A stretch of 64,000 bases of DNA from Bacteroides intestinalis (GTDB lineage Bacteria > Bacteroidota > Bacteroidia > Bacteroidales > Bacteroidaceae), in the NCBI RefSeq assembly GCF_003464595.1, contig NZ_QRZF01000007.1:186001-250000 (forward strand), in the 5' to 3' direction. Position numbers and translations under genes: made by a program. Every line of letters starts with the position of its first letter. Positions within the stretch are counted from its first letter, which is position 1. The notes beneath the pieces were generated by a model. That model saw nothing but the letters and a program-made list of their open reading frames with translations, was not told where the DNA came from and ran no database searches. Positions 18,622 through 27,928 of the stretch are shown here, piece after piece.

Positions 18622-19173
18622 ATGTTACAAATCGAACAGTTTAACGACATCTATGTAAAGTACTACAGAAAAGCTTACCGTTTCTCTCTGATGTATGTAC
18701 GAAACGACCAGGTAGCCGAAGATATAGCGACAGAATCCCTTATTAAGTTATGGGAAACAATGAATAAGGAAACCGTAGAGAAACCTTTGGTCTTGCTATT
18801 GACAATACTAAAACATAAATCCCAGGATTACCTCAGAGCACAGATTAGCCACAAAGAAAGACTTGAGGCTATGGCTGAATGGCAGCGGCGGGAATTGTCC
18901 ATTCGTATATCAACTCTTGAAGGATGCAATCCTGATGATATTTTCTCTACAGAAATACAAACGATCCTAAATCATACTCTAGAAGTACTTCCCGAACAAA
19001 CAGCCATAGTTTTTAGGATGAGCCGTTTCGAACAGAAATCCGGAAAAGAGATAGCACAAACATTAGGTATCACCGTAAAAGGGGTCGATTATCATATTGC
19101 CAAAGCATTGAAAGCTCTACGCATTTCTCTAAAAGATTACCTGCCTCTGTTTTATTTTTTATTTTTCTATTAA
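18622..19173 (+). CDS. ECF-type RNA polymerase sigma factor (SigF-like, PUL 2)
   Basis: 183 residues. Region 2: FNDIYVKYYRKAYRFSLMYVRNDQVAEDIATESLIKLWE; region 4: LEVLPEQTAIVFRMSRFEQKSGKEIAQTLGITVKGVDYHIAKALKALR, a normal HTH. No region 3 or 1.1, so group 4/ECF. It is followed after 65 bp by a FecR anti-sigma and then a SusC with an STN domain, the standard trans-envelope switch: ligand binding at SusC is passed by its STN domain to FecR, which frees the sigma to transcribe the PUL. The ATG follows a poor ribosome site, as is usual in Bacteroides. Confidence 0.93.
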   Translation: MLQIEQFNDIYVKYYRKAYRFSLMYVRNDQVAEDIATESLIKLWETMNKETVEKPLVLLLTILKHKSQDYLRAQISHKERLEAMAEWQRRELSIRISTLEGCNPDDIFSTEIQTILNHTLEVLPEQTAIVFRMSRFEQKSGKEIAQTLGITVKGVDYHIAKALKALRISLKDYLPLFYFLFFY

Positions 19174-19238
19174 AAAAGTAGGTTTGCTACTAGTGAACCT
19201 TTCCTAACTATCGTCTTATATATAAAGCAAAGAAAAAT

Positions 19239-20183
19239 ATGGATGATAAGTTACTACAATTATATTTCGAAGGACGTACAACTGATGAACAATCACGTTT
19301 GATTACGGAATGGCTAGATGCCAATGAGGCGAATATGAAACACTATCAGCAGCTATGCCGTTTATATGAGATAAGTTTCTGGCATGAGGTACCTGAAGTT
19401 ATTACAAATTCTTTCCTAAAGAAGGTAAAATCAAGACATATCTGGCAAAAAGCAATAGAACTAGCTGCAATCTTTATTCTAGGATTTATTTTGCATTATT
19501 GGATACATCTACCACTCGTAGATACAGAAGAAGATATTGCCATGCAAACCATACATGTTCCAGCTGGGCAGAATGCACAACTTACTTTAGCCGACGGTTC
19601 TCAGGTTTGGTTGAATGCCGGTAGTACACTAAATTTTCCTACCCGCTTCGCTAAAGGAAAACGAAAGGTCAGTCTCAATGGAGAAGGTTTTTTTGAAGTA
19701 AAAGCAAATAAAAACAAACCATTTATTGTATCCACATCCAATTATGATATTAAGGCATTAGGAACCTCTTTTAATGTAAGAGCCTACAAACAATCAAAAG
19801 ATTTTGAAGCTGCTTTGTTAACTGGAAAAGTTGAAATTAGCGATCATGCGACAAATCAACAGCTTTCTTTGACACCTGACAATCGGGCTATATTGACAAA
19901 TAAGAAGTTAGTAGTTACTTCTATGCAGCACATTGACTATTTTCTTTGGCGCAAAGGAATTCTCTATTTTGATGAGTCACTGATGGAAGTTCTAAAAAAG
20001 CTGGAATTATATTTTGATGTAAATATTCAGATAAACAACAAATCTATTATACAGAACAAGCTACATTCCACTGCCAAATTTCGAACAAGAGATGGTTTAT
20101 ACCACATCCTGAATGTTTTGCAGCTCACCCATCATTTCACTTACCAAAAAGATGATGAGAAAAATTTAATTATTATTAATTAA
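19239..20183 (+). CDS. FecR-family anti-sigma factor (PUL 2)
   Basis: 314 residues. Cytosolic sigma-binding N-terminus (about 1-65; LLQLYFEGRTTDEQSRLITEWLDANEAN), one TM helix (IELAAIFILGFILHYWI, about 73-92), periplasmic FecR domain (about 105-200; IHVPAGQNAQLTLADGSQVWLNAGSTLNFP, GEGFFEVKANKNKPFIVST, LGTSFNVRAY), and a C-terminal DUF4974-type domain (ILYFDESLMEVLKKLELYFDVNI) which meets the STN domain of SusC. It holds the upstream sigma until the transporter signals. The protein is of normal length and unbroken. Confidence 0.93.
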   Translation: MDDKLLQLYFEGRTTDEQSRLITEWLDANEANMKHYQQLCRLYEISFWHEVPEVITNSFLKKVKSRHIWQKAIELAAIFILGFILHYWIHLPLVDTEEDIAMQTIHVPAGQNAQLTLADGSQVWLNAGSTLNFPTRFAKGKRKVSLNGEGFFEVKANKNKPFIVSTSNYDIKALGTSFNVRAYKQSKDFEAALLTGKVEISDHATNQQLSLTPDNRAILTNKKLVVTSMQHIDYFLWRKGILYFDESLMEVLKKLELYFDVNIQINNKSIIQNKLHSTAKFRTRDGLYHILNVLQLTHHFTYQKDDEKNLIIIN

Positions 20184-20377
20184 TCCAACATACAAATTCT
20201 TACAGAGATTGATTCTTATATAAATTTTATTGTTAAACCTTTAAATACTAATAGCCTATGACATAGATATAAAGAGTAAATAGAAAACCGGCAAGTGCTC
20301 CAACACTTACCGGTTAAGGGTTAGACTCCCGACCTTGAATAATTAATCGAAGTACTAACATAATTGCATACAAAATT
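20184..20377 (+). other. Spacer between fecR and susC with a hairpin
   Basis: Arms 20286-20297 and 20304-20315 (AACCGGCAAGTG/CACTTACCGGTT, 11 of 12 pair) form a strong stem with a 6-nt loop but no T run. It could separate regulatory genes from the structural operon by partial termination or act as an RNA-stability element. No consensus -7 box is seen before susC. Confidence 0.5.
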
Positions 20378-23300
20378 ATGAATTATTTTTTGTATAAACA
20401 ATCCATATCCGAAATTAAACACATATTTCGTATTATGAAAATCACAGTTATTGTTCTGTTCGCATGTTTTTGCAACCTTTTTGCAACAGAAGCCAATTCA
20501 CAGAATGCAAAAGTGTCTATACATGCCGACAATCTTTCCCTACGGGAAATCATTTATAAAATAGAGAAGCAAACCGAATACCTGTTCGTATACGACAGGA
20601 ACAAGATCAATGTAAATCGACAGATATCCTTGAATGCTGATAATGAATCTGTTTCTGAAATTTTAAATAAAATATTTACAGGAACCGACGTAGCATATAA
20701 ATTAGTCGGAAAGAACGTCACGCTTATCAAACGTGATGACCTTTCTCACCAAAATGGAATAAGCCAGCAATCAACTAAAAAAATTACCGGTATAGTCACC
20801 GATGAAAAAGGTGAACCGATTATCGGAGCGAATATAGTTGAAAAAGGTATCACTAACGGATGCATTACAGATCTGGATGGTAAGTTCATCATTACCAATA
20901 TGCACGAAAACGCTATTCTTCAAGTTTCCTATATTGGTTATCTCACTCAAGAAATTAAAATTAGCAATCAGACTCATTTGAAGATAATCATGAAAGAAGA
21001 TTCGGAGACTCTGGATGAAGTAGTAGTTATTGGTTATGGAGTTGTTAAGAAGAAAGACCTAACAGGATCTGTAGGTCAAATATCAGCCGGTTCTATGAAA
21101 GACCTGAAAGTATCACACCCTACACAAGCTATGGCCGGACAACTAGCTGGCGTGCAAGTTCAGCAGGTTGCTGGTTCTCCCGGACAAGCCGCCACTATCC
21201 GTGTGCGCGGAGCGGGTTCAATCTCTGCTTCCAGTTCCCCACTATACGTGGTTGACGGCTTTCCTTTAGGCGAACAAAATCTGAATTCTATCAATCCGAA
21301 TGATATAGAATCTATAGAAGTATTGAAAGATGCCTCTGCATCTGCCATTTACGGTTCGCGTGCAGCAAACGGAGTTGTGTTGGTTACCACTAAGTCGGGT
21401 AAAGCCGGAAAAGTGAGTATAAACTTAGATATATATTATGGATTTCAGAATGTCACTAAAAAAATGGACATGTTAAATGCTGAGGAGTTCGTTGCATTTA
21501 GTAGAGAAGCTTTCAACAATAATTATGTCGATCGTGTTCCGGGTGCATCACCCAATGATCCATTAGAAATGCGCCCCGCCGGTAACCGTTATCGCTATCC
21601 AGCCATATACGATGATCCGGAAGTTATGGCAGCCATAGGCAAAGGAACAGATTGGCAGGACGAAATTTTCAGAACGGCGCCTATCCAAAACTATCAGGTT
21701 TCTGTTAGCGGTGGGGATAGCAAAACAAAATATATGTTCTCTGCCGGATATTTCAATCAAGTAGGAATCATCATTGGAAGCGATTATGAACGTTTCTCAG
21801 CCCGTGCGAAAATTGAAAGTGAATTTACTAAATGGCTAAAAGTCGGGATCAATCTGGCGCCGACCTATATCAATCAAAACCGGGTGAACGAAGGACACTG
21901 GACGGGTGACGGAGTAATCATTCCGGCATTAGCAACCACTGCCCTTATGCCTGTTTATAATCCAGATGGGACCTGGTCTTCGCAAGCAGAATACGCTGTA
22001 GCTGGCGATGGTCTGAGCGGTGTTCCCAATGCTGTTGCTTTAGCAAAAGATATCGAAAATAAACGAGCCAATCTCCGCTTTTTCGGAAATATGTTTGCTG
22101 AAATTTCCATATTAAGAAATTTGAAATTTAAGACAACAATAGGAGCCGACATGATGAACTACAGAAGTAAGTTTTTCCGCCCATCTAACGTTCCTAAAGG
22201 TGGAACGGTGGCTCCACTTCCTTCAACTGATAGAAAAGGTAATACTGAGAACAAAGAAGTTTTTAATTGGCTGAACGAAAATACACTAAGTTATTTCACT
22301 TCTTTCGGAGCTCATGAAATTGATGCTGTAGCTGGGCTTACCTTCCAAAAGAACACTTACAATCAGAGCAAAGCGGAAGGTTCGGATTTTCCTGACGATA
22401 TTATCCGTACCTTAAATAATGCAAAGGTAAAAAGCGGTTCTTCTGATATGAATGAATGGTCACTGATTTCTTATCTGGCTCGTGTGAATTATCGATATAA
22501 CAATAAATACTATCTGACAGCTTCGATTCGTTCAGATGGTTCTTCCTGCTTCGGAAAAGACAATCGCTACGGTTATTTTCCATCGGGGTCAGTAGCCTGG
22601 AGAATCTCACAGGAAAAGTTTATGAAAAATATCCAGTGGATTAGTGATATGAAAATACGGGCAAGTATTGGTTTAACCGGAAACAACAGCATGTCGGACA
22701 ATTACGCATCAATCGGTACGATGAGTAATGCAAATTATGTATTTGGTTCCGGAACTGGAAATGTTGTTGCCGGATCAGCACAAGATAGTTTTTCCAATCA
22801 CGCTCTGACTTGGGAAAAGACTTTACAATACGATTTAGGATTTGAGTTCTCCATATTCAAAAATCGTTTATCGTTTATGTTGGATTTATATAAGCGCAGA
22901 ACAACCGACCTGTTACTTAATGTAGATATTCCAACAATCACTGGCTTTTCCAAAGCTTGGCGTAATATTGGTAAAGTAAACAATAAAGGGATTGAATTCA
23001 CAATCAATTCTGTCAATGTGATGAATAAAGACTTTAGTTGGACCACCAATCTAAATATGTCCATGAACCGTAATAAGGTGATTGAGCTTGGTCCCGCAGG
23101 TGATCCGATACAAAGCGACGGTGGCGCCGGAACAACGCACATTACAATGATTGGTAAACCGATGGGAAATTTCTATGGTTATAAACAAATAGGCGTTTAT
23201 ATGAACCAAGCCGATTTAGATAACAGTCCCCACTTGGCCGATTCGCATGTGGGTGATGCTAAATATGCCGATATAAACAAAGACGGAATAATTGATGCCG

Positions 23301-23836
23301 ATGATCGTACCATTATCGGAAACAACGAACCTAAATTCTCTTGGGGGATGACTAACCAGTTGACATACAAGAATTTTGATCTCAGTATAGTACTACAAGG
23401 TGTTCATGGGCGGGATGTACTGTTCTTAGGAAAACGTTTTTTCACACAATTAGAAGGAAATATGAATCAGATGCGGGAAGTGCTCAACAGATGGCAATCT
23501 GAGGAAAATCCGGGAGACGGCAAAACTCCACGCGCAAATGCCTTGACCACGGGACAAAATAATGCCGTTTCAACCCGTTGGGTGGAAGATGCTTCTTTTA
23601 TACGGATCAATAACCTGACGCTGGGTTACACTTTGCCTAAAGTACTTACTCAAAAATGCGCCATGCAGAATGCCCGGGTATACATGTCTATCCAGAATCT
23701 GGCGACATTCACCAATTATAGCGGATTCAACCCTGAAACAAGCCATAAAGAGGATAGCTCGCTGGCACCGGGTACTGACTATGGAATGTACCCGTTGAAC
23801 CGAACTTTCACGGTAGGCATAAATGTGACTTTCTAA
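20378..23836 (+). CDS. SusC-like TonB-dependent transporter with STN signalling domain (PUL 2)
   Basis: 1152 residues. Order: signal (MKITVIVLFACFCNLFATEANSQ from an internal Met at 20435; the longer start is common in this subclass), secretin/TonB N-terminal STN domain (about 45-115; VSIHADNLSLREIIYKIEKQTEYLFVY), carboxypeptidase-D-like domain (about 135-215; ITGIVTDEKGEPIIGANIV), TonB box (LDEVVVIGYG), plug (VRGAGSISASSSPLYVVDGFPLG...LKDASASAIYGSRAANGVVLVTTK), barrel ending in NRTFTVGINVTF. The STN domain talks to the upstream FecR, so this protein both imports glycan and reports its presence. Confidence 0.95.
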   Translation: MNYFLYKQSISEIKHIFRIMKITVIVLFACFCNLFATEANSQNAKVSIHADNLSLREIIYKIEKQTEYLFVYDRNKINVNRQISLNADNESVSEILNKIFTGTDVAYKLVGKNVTLIKRDDLSHQNGISQQSTKKITGIVTDEKGEPIIGANIVEKGITNGCITDLDGKFIITNMHENAILQVSYIGYLTQEIKISNQTHLKIIMKEDSETLDEVVVIGYGVVKKKDLTGSVGQISAGSMKDLKVSHPTQAMAGQLAGVQVQQVAGSPGQAATIRVRGAGSISASSSPLYVVDGFPLGEQNLNSINPNDIESIEVLKDASASAIYGSRAANGVVLVTTKSGKAGKVSINLDIYYGFQNVTKKMDMLNAEEFVAFSREAFNNNYVDRVPGASPNDPLEMRPAGNRYRYPAIYDDPEVMAAIGKGTDWQDEIFRTAPIQNYQVSVSGGDSKTKYMFSAGYFNQVGIIIGSDYERFSARAKIESEFTKWLKVGINLAPTYINQNRVNEGHWTGDGVIIPALATTALMPVYNPDGTWSSQAEYAVAGDGLSGVPNAVALAKDIENKRANLRFFGNMFAEISILRNLKFKTTIGADMMNYRSKFFRPSNVPKGGTVAPLPSTDRKGNTENKEVFNWLNENTLSYFTSFGAHEIDAVAGLTFQKNTYNQSKAEGSDFPDDIIRTLNNAKVKSGSSDMNEWSLISYLARVNYRYNNKYYLTASIRSDGSSCFGKDNRYGYFPSGSVAWRISQEKFMKNIQWISDMKIRASIGLTGNNSMSDNYASIGTMSNANYVFGSGTGNVVAGSAQDSFSNHALTWEKTLQYDLGFEFSIFKNRLSFMLDLYKRRTTDLLLNVDIPTITGFSKAWRNIGKVNNKGIEFTINSVNVMNKDFSWTTNLNMSMNRNKVIELGPAGDPIQSDGGAGTTHITMIGKPMGNFYGYKQIGVYMNQADLDNSPHLADSHVGDAKYADINKDGIIDADDRTIIGNNEPKFSWGMTNQLTYKNFDLSIVLQGVHGRDVLFLGKRFFTQLEGNMNQMREVLNRWQSEENPGDGKTPRANALTTGQNNAVSTRWVEDASFIRINNLTLGYTLPKVLTQKCAMQNARVYMSIQNLATFTNYSGFNPETSHKEDSSLAPGTDYGMYPLNRTFTVGINVTF

Positions 23837-23866
23837 TTGTTAATACCTAAAAACAGAATAATAAGT

Positions 23867-25348
23867 ATGAAAGCAAAATATAAAATAGTAGCATTAGGCT
23901 TGTGTTTAGGCCTTATATCCTGTAGCGATTTTCTGGACTTACAACCGAAAAATAAATTAGGGGGGGAACAGTTTTATCAAACAGCGGAACAATTTACAAT
24001 GGCCGTCAACGGAGCGTACTCCACACTTCAGGAAGGCGGTCAATATGGCAACTGGTATGTTTTTTCAGAAATTCCATCAGACAACACACACAATTTACTG
24101 TCCGGTTCCGTGGTCGATCAAGATGAATTCGATAAATTCTATATCCGTACTACGAATCCTTATATTGCCAATTTCTGGAATAAGAGCTATGCTTGTATTA
24201 ATCGTGTTAATACGGTTTTAGATCGTATCGATAATATAGATATAGACAAAACGCTGAGTGACCGATACAAACTGGAATGCAAATTTCTCCGGGCATTGAC
24301 TTACTTTAATCTTGTTCGTGTGTATGGAGACGTTCCATTAGTATTGCATGAAATTAGTATCAATGAATCATATAAATACATGAGAGATCCAAAAGAAAAA
24401 GTATACGAACAAATCATCGCTGACCTAAAAGAATCCGAAGCATTGCCTACATCTTATAAAGAAGACGAGAATATTGGTCGGGCAACTTCAGGAGCTGCCA
24501 AAGCTTTATTAGGCAAAGTATATCTAACACTAAACAAATACTCGGAAGCCGAAGCTAAACTAGCCGAAGTGATAAATAGCAAAGTGTACGCACTTTTAGA
24601 GAACGAGGCAGGCTCGTTGAACAATAAGGGCTATGCCAGTGTATTCCATGCGGATAATCATAACAACAAAGAAACCGTTTTCGAAGTTCAGTTCAAGAAA
24701 GGCGGATACGGAGAAGGTAGTGATTTCCCGAACACATTTGCACCTTTCAATTCAGGAACCAATGTTGTCCAAGTAGGAGGAACGGGAGGTAACAACATTC
24801 CGGAAATGGATATTTATAATGCATACGAAGATGGCGACCTAAGACGTGATTTTTCTATGGCACTCGGCTATAACGACTCACGCAAAGGCGGGAAATGGGT
24901 AGAATCACGCCATGTGAAGAAATACTTCGACATCCCTTACCAAGGCGGCGACAGCAACAATAACTTTCCGGTAATCCGCTACGCCGACGTACTTTTAATG
25001 TATGCCGAAGCATTAAACCAAAACGGGAAAACAGCGCAGGCATGCGATTGCCTCAATCAAGTGCGTCGCAGAGGATTCGGTTACCAGACAACCGAAACTT
25101 CTCCCGTAGATATTAAAACTTCGGATAAAAATGAATTCTTCCTAATCGTTGAACACGAACGCCGTGTGGAACTGGCTTTTGAAGGACACAGATGGTTCGA
25201 TTTAATCCGCACCGGCCGTGCGATTGAAGTTATGACGAGTAAAGGGTTTAAACTCAATGAAACAAACCTCACCACTCCAATTCCACAGAAACAGGTTGAT
25301 GTAAATCCGGAATTGAAACAAAATGATTATCAAATTACGCCTAAATAA
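23867..25348 (+). CDS. SusD-like glycan-binding lipoprotein (PUL 2)
   Basis: 493 residues from ATG 23867 (MKAKYKIVALGLCLGLISC, lipobox GLISC, then SDFLDLQPKN). An in-frame start at 23837 touches the susC stop and adds residues before the signal. SusD marks: FLRALTYFNLVRVYGDVPLVL, TSGAAKALLGKVYLTLNKYSEAEAKL, VIRYADVLLMYAEALNQNG, VEHERRVELAFEGHRWFDLIRTG and the C-terminal TPIPQKQVDVNPELKQNDY. It starts 30 bp after susC, making one transport unit. Confidence 0.93.
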   Translation: MKAKYKIVALGLCLGLISCSDFLDLQPKNKLGGEQFYQTAEQFTMAVNGAYSTLQEGGQYGNWYVFSEIPSDNTHNLLSGSVVDQDEFDKFYIRTTNPYIANFWNKSYACINRVNTVLDRIDNIDIDKTLSDRYKLECKFLRALTYFNLVRVYGDVPLVLHEISINESYKYMRDPKEKVYEQIIADLKESEALPTSYKEDENIGRATSGAAKALLGKVYLTLNKYSEAEAKLAEVINSKVYALLENEAGSLNNKGYASVFHADNHNNKETVFEVQFKKGGYGEGSDFPNTFAPFNSGTNVVQVGGTGGNNIPEMDIYNAYEDGDLRRDFSMALGYNDSRKGGKWVESRHVKKYFDIPYQGGDSNNNFPVIRYADVLLMYAEALNQNGKTAQACDCLNQVRRRGFGYQTTETSPVDIKTSDKNEFFLIVEHERRVELAFEGHRWFDLIRTGRAIEVMTSKGFKLNETNLTTPIPQKQVDVNPELKQNDYQITPK

Positions 25349-25357
25349 ATAAAAATC

Positions 25358-25419
25358 ATTGAGGTGTATCAAAATTCCCTTTGGGTAAAAAAGAGTGGAC
25401 TTTTGATACACCCCTCAAT
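25358..25419 (+). promoter_or_regulatory. Long inverted repeat between susD and the GH36-like gene
   Basis: Arms at 25358-25374 and 25401-25419 pair over 17 bp (one arm has two extra C) around a 26-nt loop. It begins 9 bp after the susD stop and ends 15 bp before the next ATG. No T run follows, so it is more likely an mRNA processing or stability structure that sets transporter/enzyme ratio than a terminator (inference). Confidence 0.55.
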
Positions 25420-25434
25420 ACCTCAACAAATTCA

Positions 25435-27903
25435 ATGAAACTTAAGAACATCTTTTTACTAATCATTTTATTCTTCTATTGTGATAATGATATACTAGCC
25501 AACGGACACATGGCTGGAAAGGAGTTCATTTATGAAAATGCAAAGATGCGACAGGTATTATCATTTAAGAATAATACAATCTCCGTTCAATCAGTGTTTG
25601 ATAAGAAAAACCAGAAAGAATTAATAGCTGAAAATGCACTTCCTTACTTCGAATTTCAGATTAACAAAGAAACAGTACTCTCATCCATGCCGGTATGGGA
25701 ATTTATTAAATACGAAGAAAGAAGTTTGGCTAATCAAGGTTTGGAGTATATTTTTTATTTTAAGGGTAAGGGAGCTTACAAAGGCTTGAAAATGGAATTG
25801 TACCGACAATATTTTCAGAACTCAACACTTACCAGAGAGAAGATACAACTGAAATCGACCAAAGGACACAATTTTCAGTTGAATAAAAAGGAAGGAAAAC
25901 TGCATTTCATTTACCCAAGGTTATCCCTCAACAATAACATGAAAGGATCTATACAGGAAATACAAATAGCTAATTACCAGTATTGGAATCATACATTTTA
26001 TCCCTCTATTAGAAATCATACACTGACGGATAGTGATGAACTTCTCCTGAAAGGTCCTTTCTCTGTTACCTGCACGGGAAATCATAAAGTAATGTCAACG
26101 TACGAACATGCCTCACAAGATGAAGCAAAAGGTTTCCGATTGTCGGCAGTTACCTCCATGAAAAAGGGCGATATTGACGCTAGTCAGGGAGTAGAAGGAG
26201 ACGAAACAGAAATAAAAGATGAAAATTTCTGGTTTATAGCCCACCATTATAGTCAAAACGGAAATACCCGGACAATAGCTACAGAACTAATAAGAGGAGG
26301 TTATTTCGATAATGAGAAAATACCATACGATTCTTATTACGAAACCGTATGGAATAGTTTCAGTTTTATAGGAAAAGATGAAAAAATCGAACCATTGATA
26401 CACAATTACCTTTTCAGCCAAATAACAGAGCACCCTAAATCCCGGGAATCTCATTTCTATTACAATACCTGGGCAATGCAAAGAGAACTAAATAAGAAAG
26501 GGCATGATTTAAGAGGGGTCTTGACAGAGGAACGAATACTCCAGGAAATTGATTATGCTGCTCAGATGAATATTGAACTTTTTGTACTCGACGATGGATG
26601 GGAAGAAGCACTAGGTATATGGACTCCACATCAAAAACGTTTACCTAACAAATTAACCCCACTTGTTAACCGGATGAAAGAGCATAATATGATACCAGGG
26701 ATCTGGTTATCTCCGATGGCAATAGACAGTCTCTTTAAAAGATACCAACAACATCCCGAATGGATTATCCGCCGATCCGACGGAGTTCCTATTGTAGCAC
26801 AATGGGGAAAACCAGTATTTGATATCGTAGGGCCTTTTTCTGATTTATTTCTCGAAGATTGTAAAAAACTGATTGATCAAGGTATTCGCTTTTTTAAATG
26901 GGATGCTATGAATACTTTCAATAGTTCTCTGTCCGGCCTCAATCATGGAGATAATAGCCATACAAAAAAAGAAAGGATAGAAAGATATAATTATCTTTTC
27001 CCTTTTTATGTAACTCGCATTATGAAAGAGTTACGGAAATATAATAACGATGTAGTTATAGAAGTAGACCTTACAGAGCCGGAACGGTGCATGATTGGAT
27101 TAATGCCTCTACAAGAGGGAATATTCTTTTTCATCAATAATGGTGCATCCGCTTATGGTGACTTTTCCGCTTACCGAACTAAATCTATGCGTACGGTTAT
27201 CAATGATTACGGACATTTTTTTCCAAAAGAGTTATTTACTTATGCGGTTTATCCACATGATGTAGCACCCTACCGCGCACAACATTATAATATAAATAAC
27301 ACATTAATTGCTGGGCATGGTTTTTGGGGAGATCTAAGCCAACTTACTCCCAAAGAAAGGATTGGTATCGGTAAAACATTAGCAAAAGCCAAACGGGTAA
27401 GACCCTATATTCACGGCATAATGACCGATTATAATGTTAACGTAGGAGCATCACCGGAGATATACACCCAGGTAGATTCCATGCATGCTTTCGGACAGAT
27501 TATCGGATTCAGCGGATCAAAGACCAGGCTCCTTTACAAATTAGATTTGAATCGGTCACAACTACTCGGAATCTTAAATCATCCTTACACAAGCAACCAC
27601 AAAAGTATCAGCATGGACTTCAATTTCAATAAACCGGATGATACAATAAACGCTTTTCTTATTGGCAATAAAGGAGAAAAAGTATCCGTCATTTCATCCA
27701 CAGGACAGTTGGACAATATACAGTTGGAAAACAACCTGCTAGTCATTAAGGTTGCATCAGCTTCAACCGTGTGTATAAAATATGAAGGCAAGAAACCGAT
27801 AAAAATTATCGGAGGAAATGTACTATCACAGAATGTAAATGAAATTACCTTATATTCAAAAGAAAGTAAGGATATATCCATTACATTTGAAAACATTCCA
27901 TAA
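25435..27903 (+). CDS. Clan GH-D glycosidase, GH36-like (alpha-galactosidase related)
   Basis: 822 residues from ATG 25435 (signal LKNIFLLIILFFYC); the in-frame TTG at 25381 is inside the hairpin and rejected. Order: N-terminal beta-sandwich (about 30-320), (beta/alpha)8 barrel (about 330-690), C-terminal beta domain. The barrel carries YNTWAMQRE, LFVLDDGWEEALGIWTPHQKRLPN, GIWLSPMAI and FFKWDAMN, whose Asp490 fits the clan-D nucleophile (KWD). The acid/base region differs from usual GH36: instead of a CSGGGxRxD-type motif there is EVDLTEPERC (residues 543-552). It may be a divergent GH36 with another substrate. The location after susCD and before two sulfatases suggests a sulfated glycan with alpha-linked sugars. 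Confidence 0.78.
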   Translation: MKLKNIFLLIILFFYCDNDILANGHMAGKEFIYENAKMRQVLSFKNNTISVQSVFDKKNQKELIAENALPYFEFQINKETVLSSMPVWEFIKYEERSLANQGLEYIFYFKGKGAYKGLKMELYRQYFQNSTLTREKIQLKSTKGHNFQLNKKEGKLHFIYPRLSLNNNMKGSIQEIQIANYQYWNHTFYPSIRNHTLTDSDELLLKGPFSVTCTGNHKVMSTYEHASQDEAKGFRLSAVTSMKKGDIDASQGVEGDETEIKDENFWFIAHHYSQNGNTRTIATELIRGGYFDNEKIPYDSYYETVWNSFSFIGKDEKIEPLIHNYLFSQITEHPKSRESHFYYNTWAMQRELNKKGHDLRGVLTEERILQEIDYAAQMNIELFVLDDGWEEALGIWTPHQKRLPNKLTPLVNRMKEHNMIPGIWLSPMAIDSLFKRYQQHPEWIIRRSDGVPIVAQWGKPVFDIVGPFSDLFLEDCKKLIDQGIRFFKWDAMNTFNSSLSGLNHGDNSHTKKERIERYNYLFPFYVTRIMKELRKYNNDVVIEVDLTEPERCMIGLMPLQEGIFFFINNGASAYGDFSAYRTKSMRTVINDYGHFFPKELFTYAVYPHDVAPYRAQHYNINNTLIAGHGFWGDLSQLTPKERIGIGKTLAKAKRVRPYIHGIMTDYNVNVGASPEIYTQVDSMHAFGQIIGFSGSKTRLLYKLDLNRSQLLGILNHPYTSNHKSISMDFNFNKPDDTINAFLIGNKGEKVSVISSTGQLDNIQLENNLLVIKVASASTVCIKYEGKKPIKIIGGNVLSQNVNEITLYSKESKDISITFENIP

Positions 27904-27928
27904 TACTTTTAATTTATTATGATATAAA

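Noticed and set aside
25381..25434. Upstream TTG start for the GH36-like gene
   Set aside because: It lies in the hairpin and would put 18 charged residues before a good signal peptide; ATG 25435 fits better.
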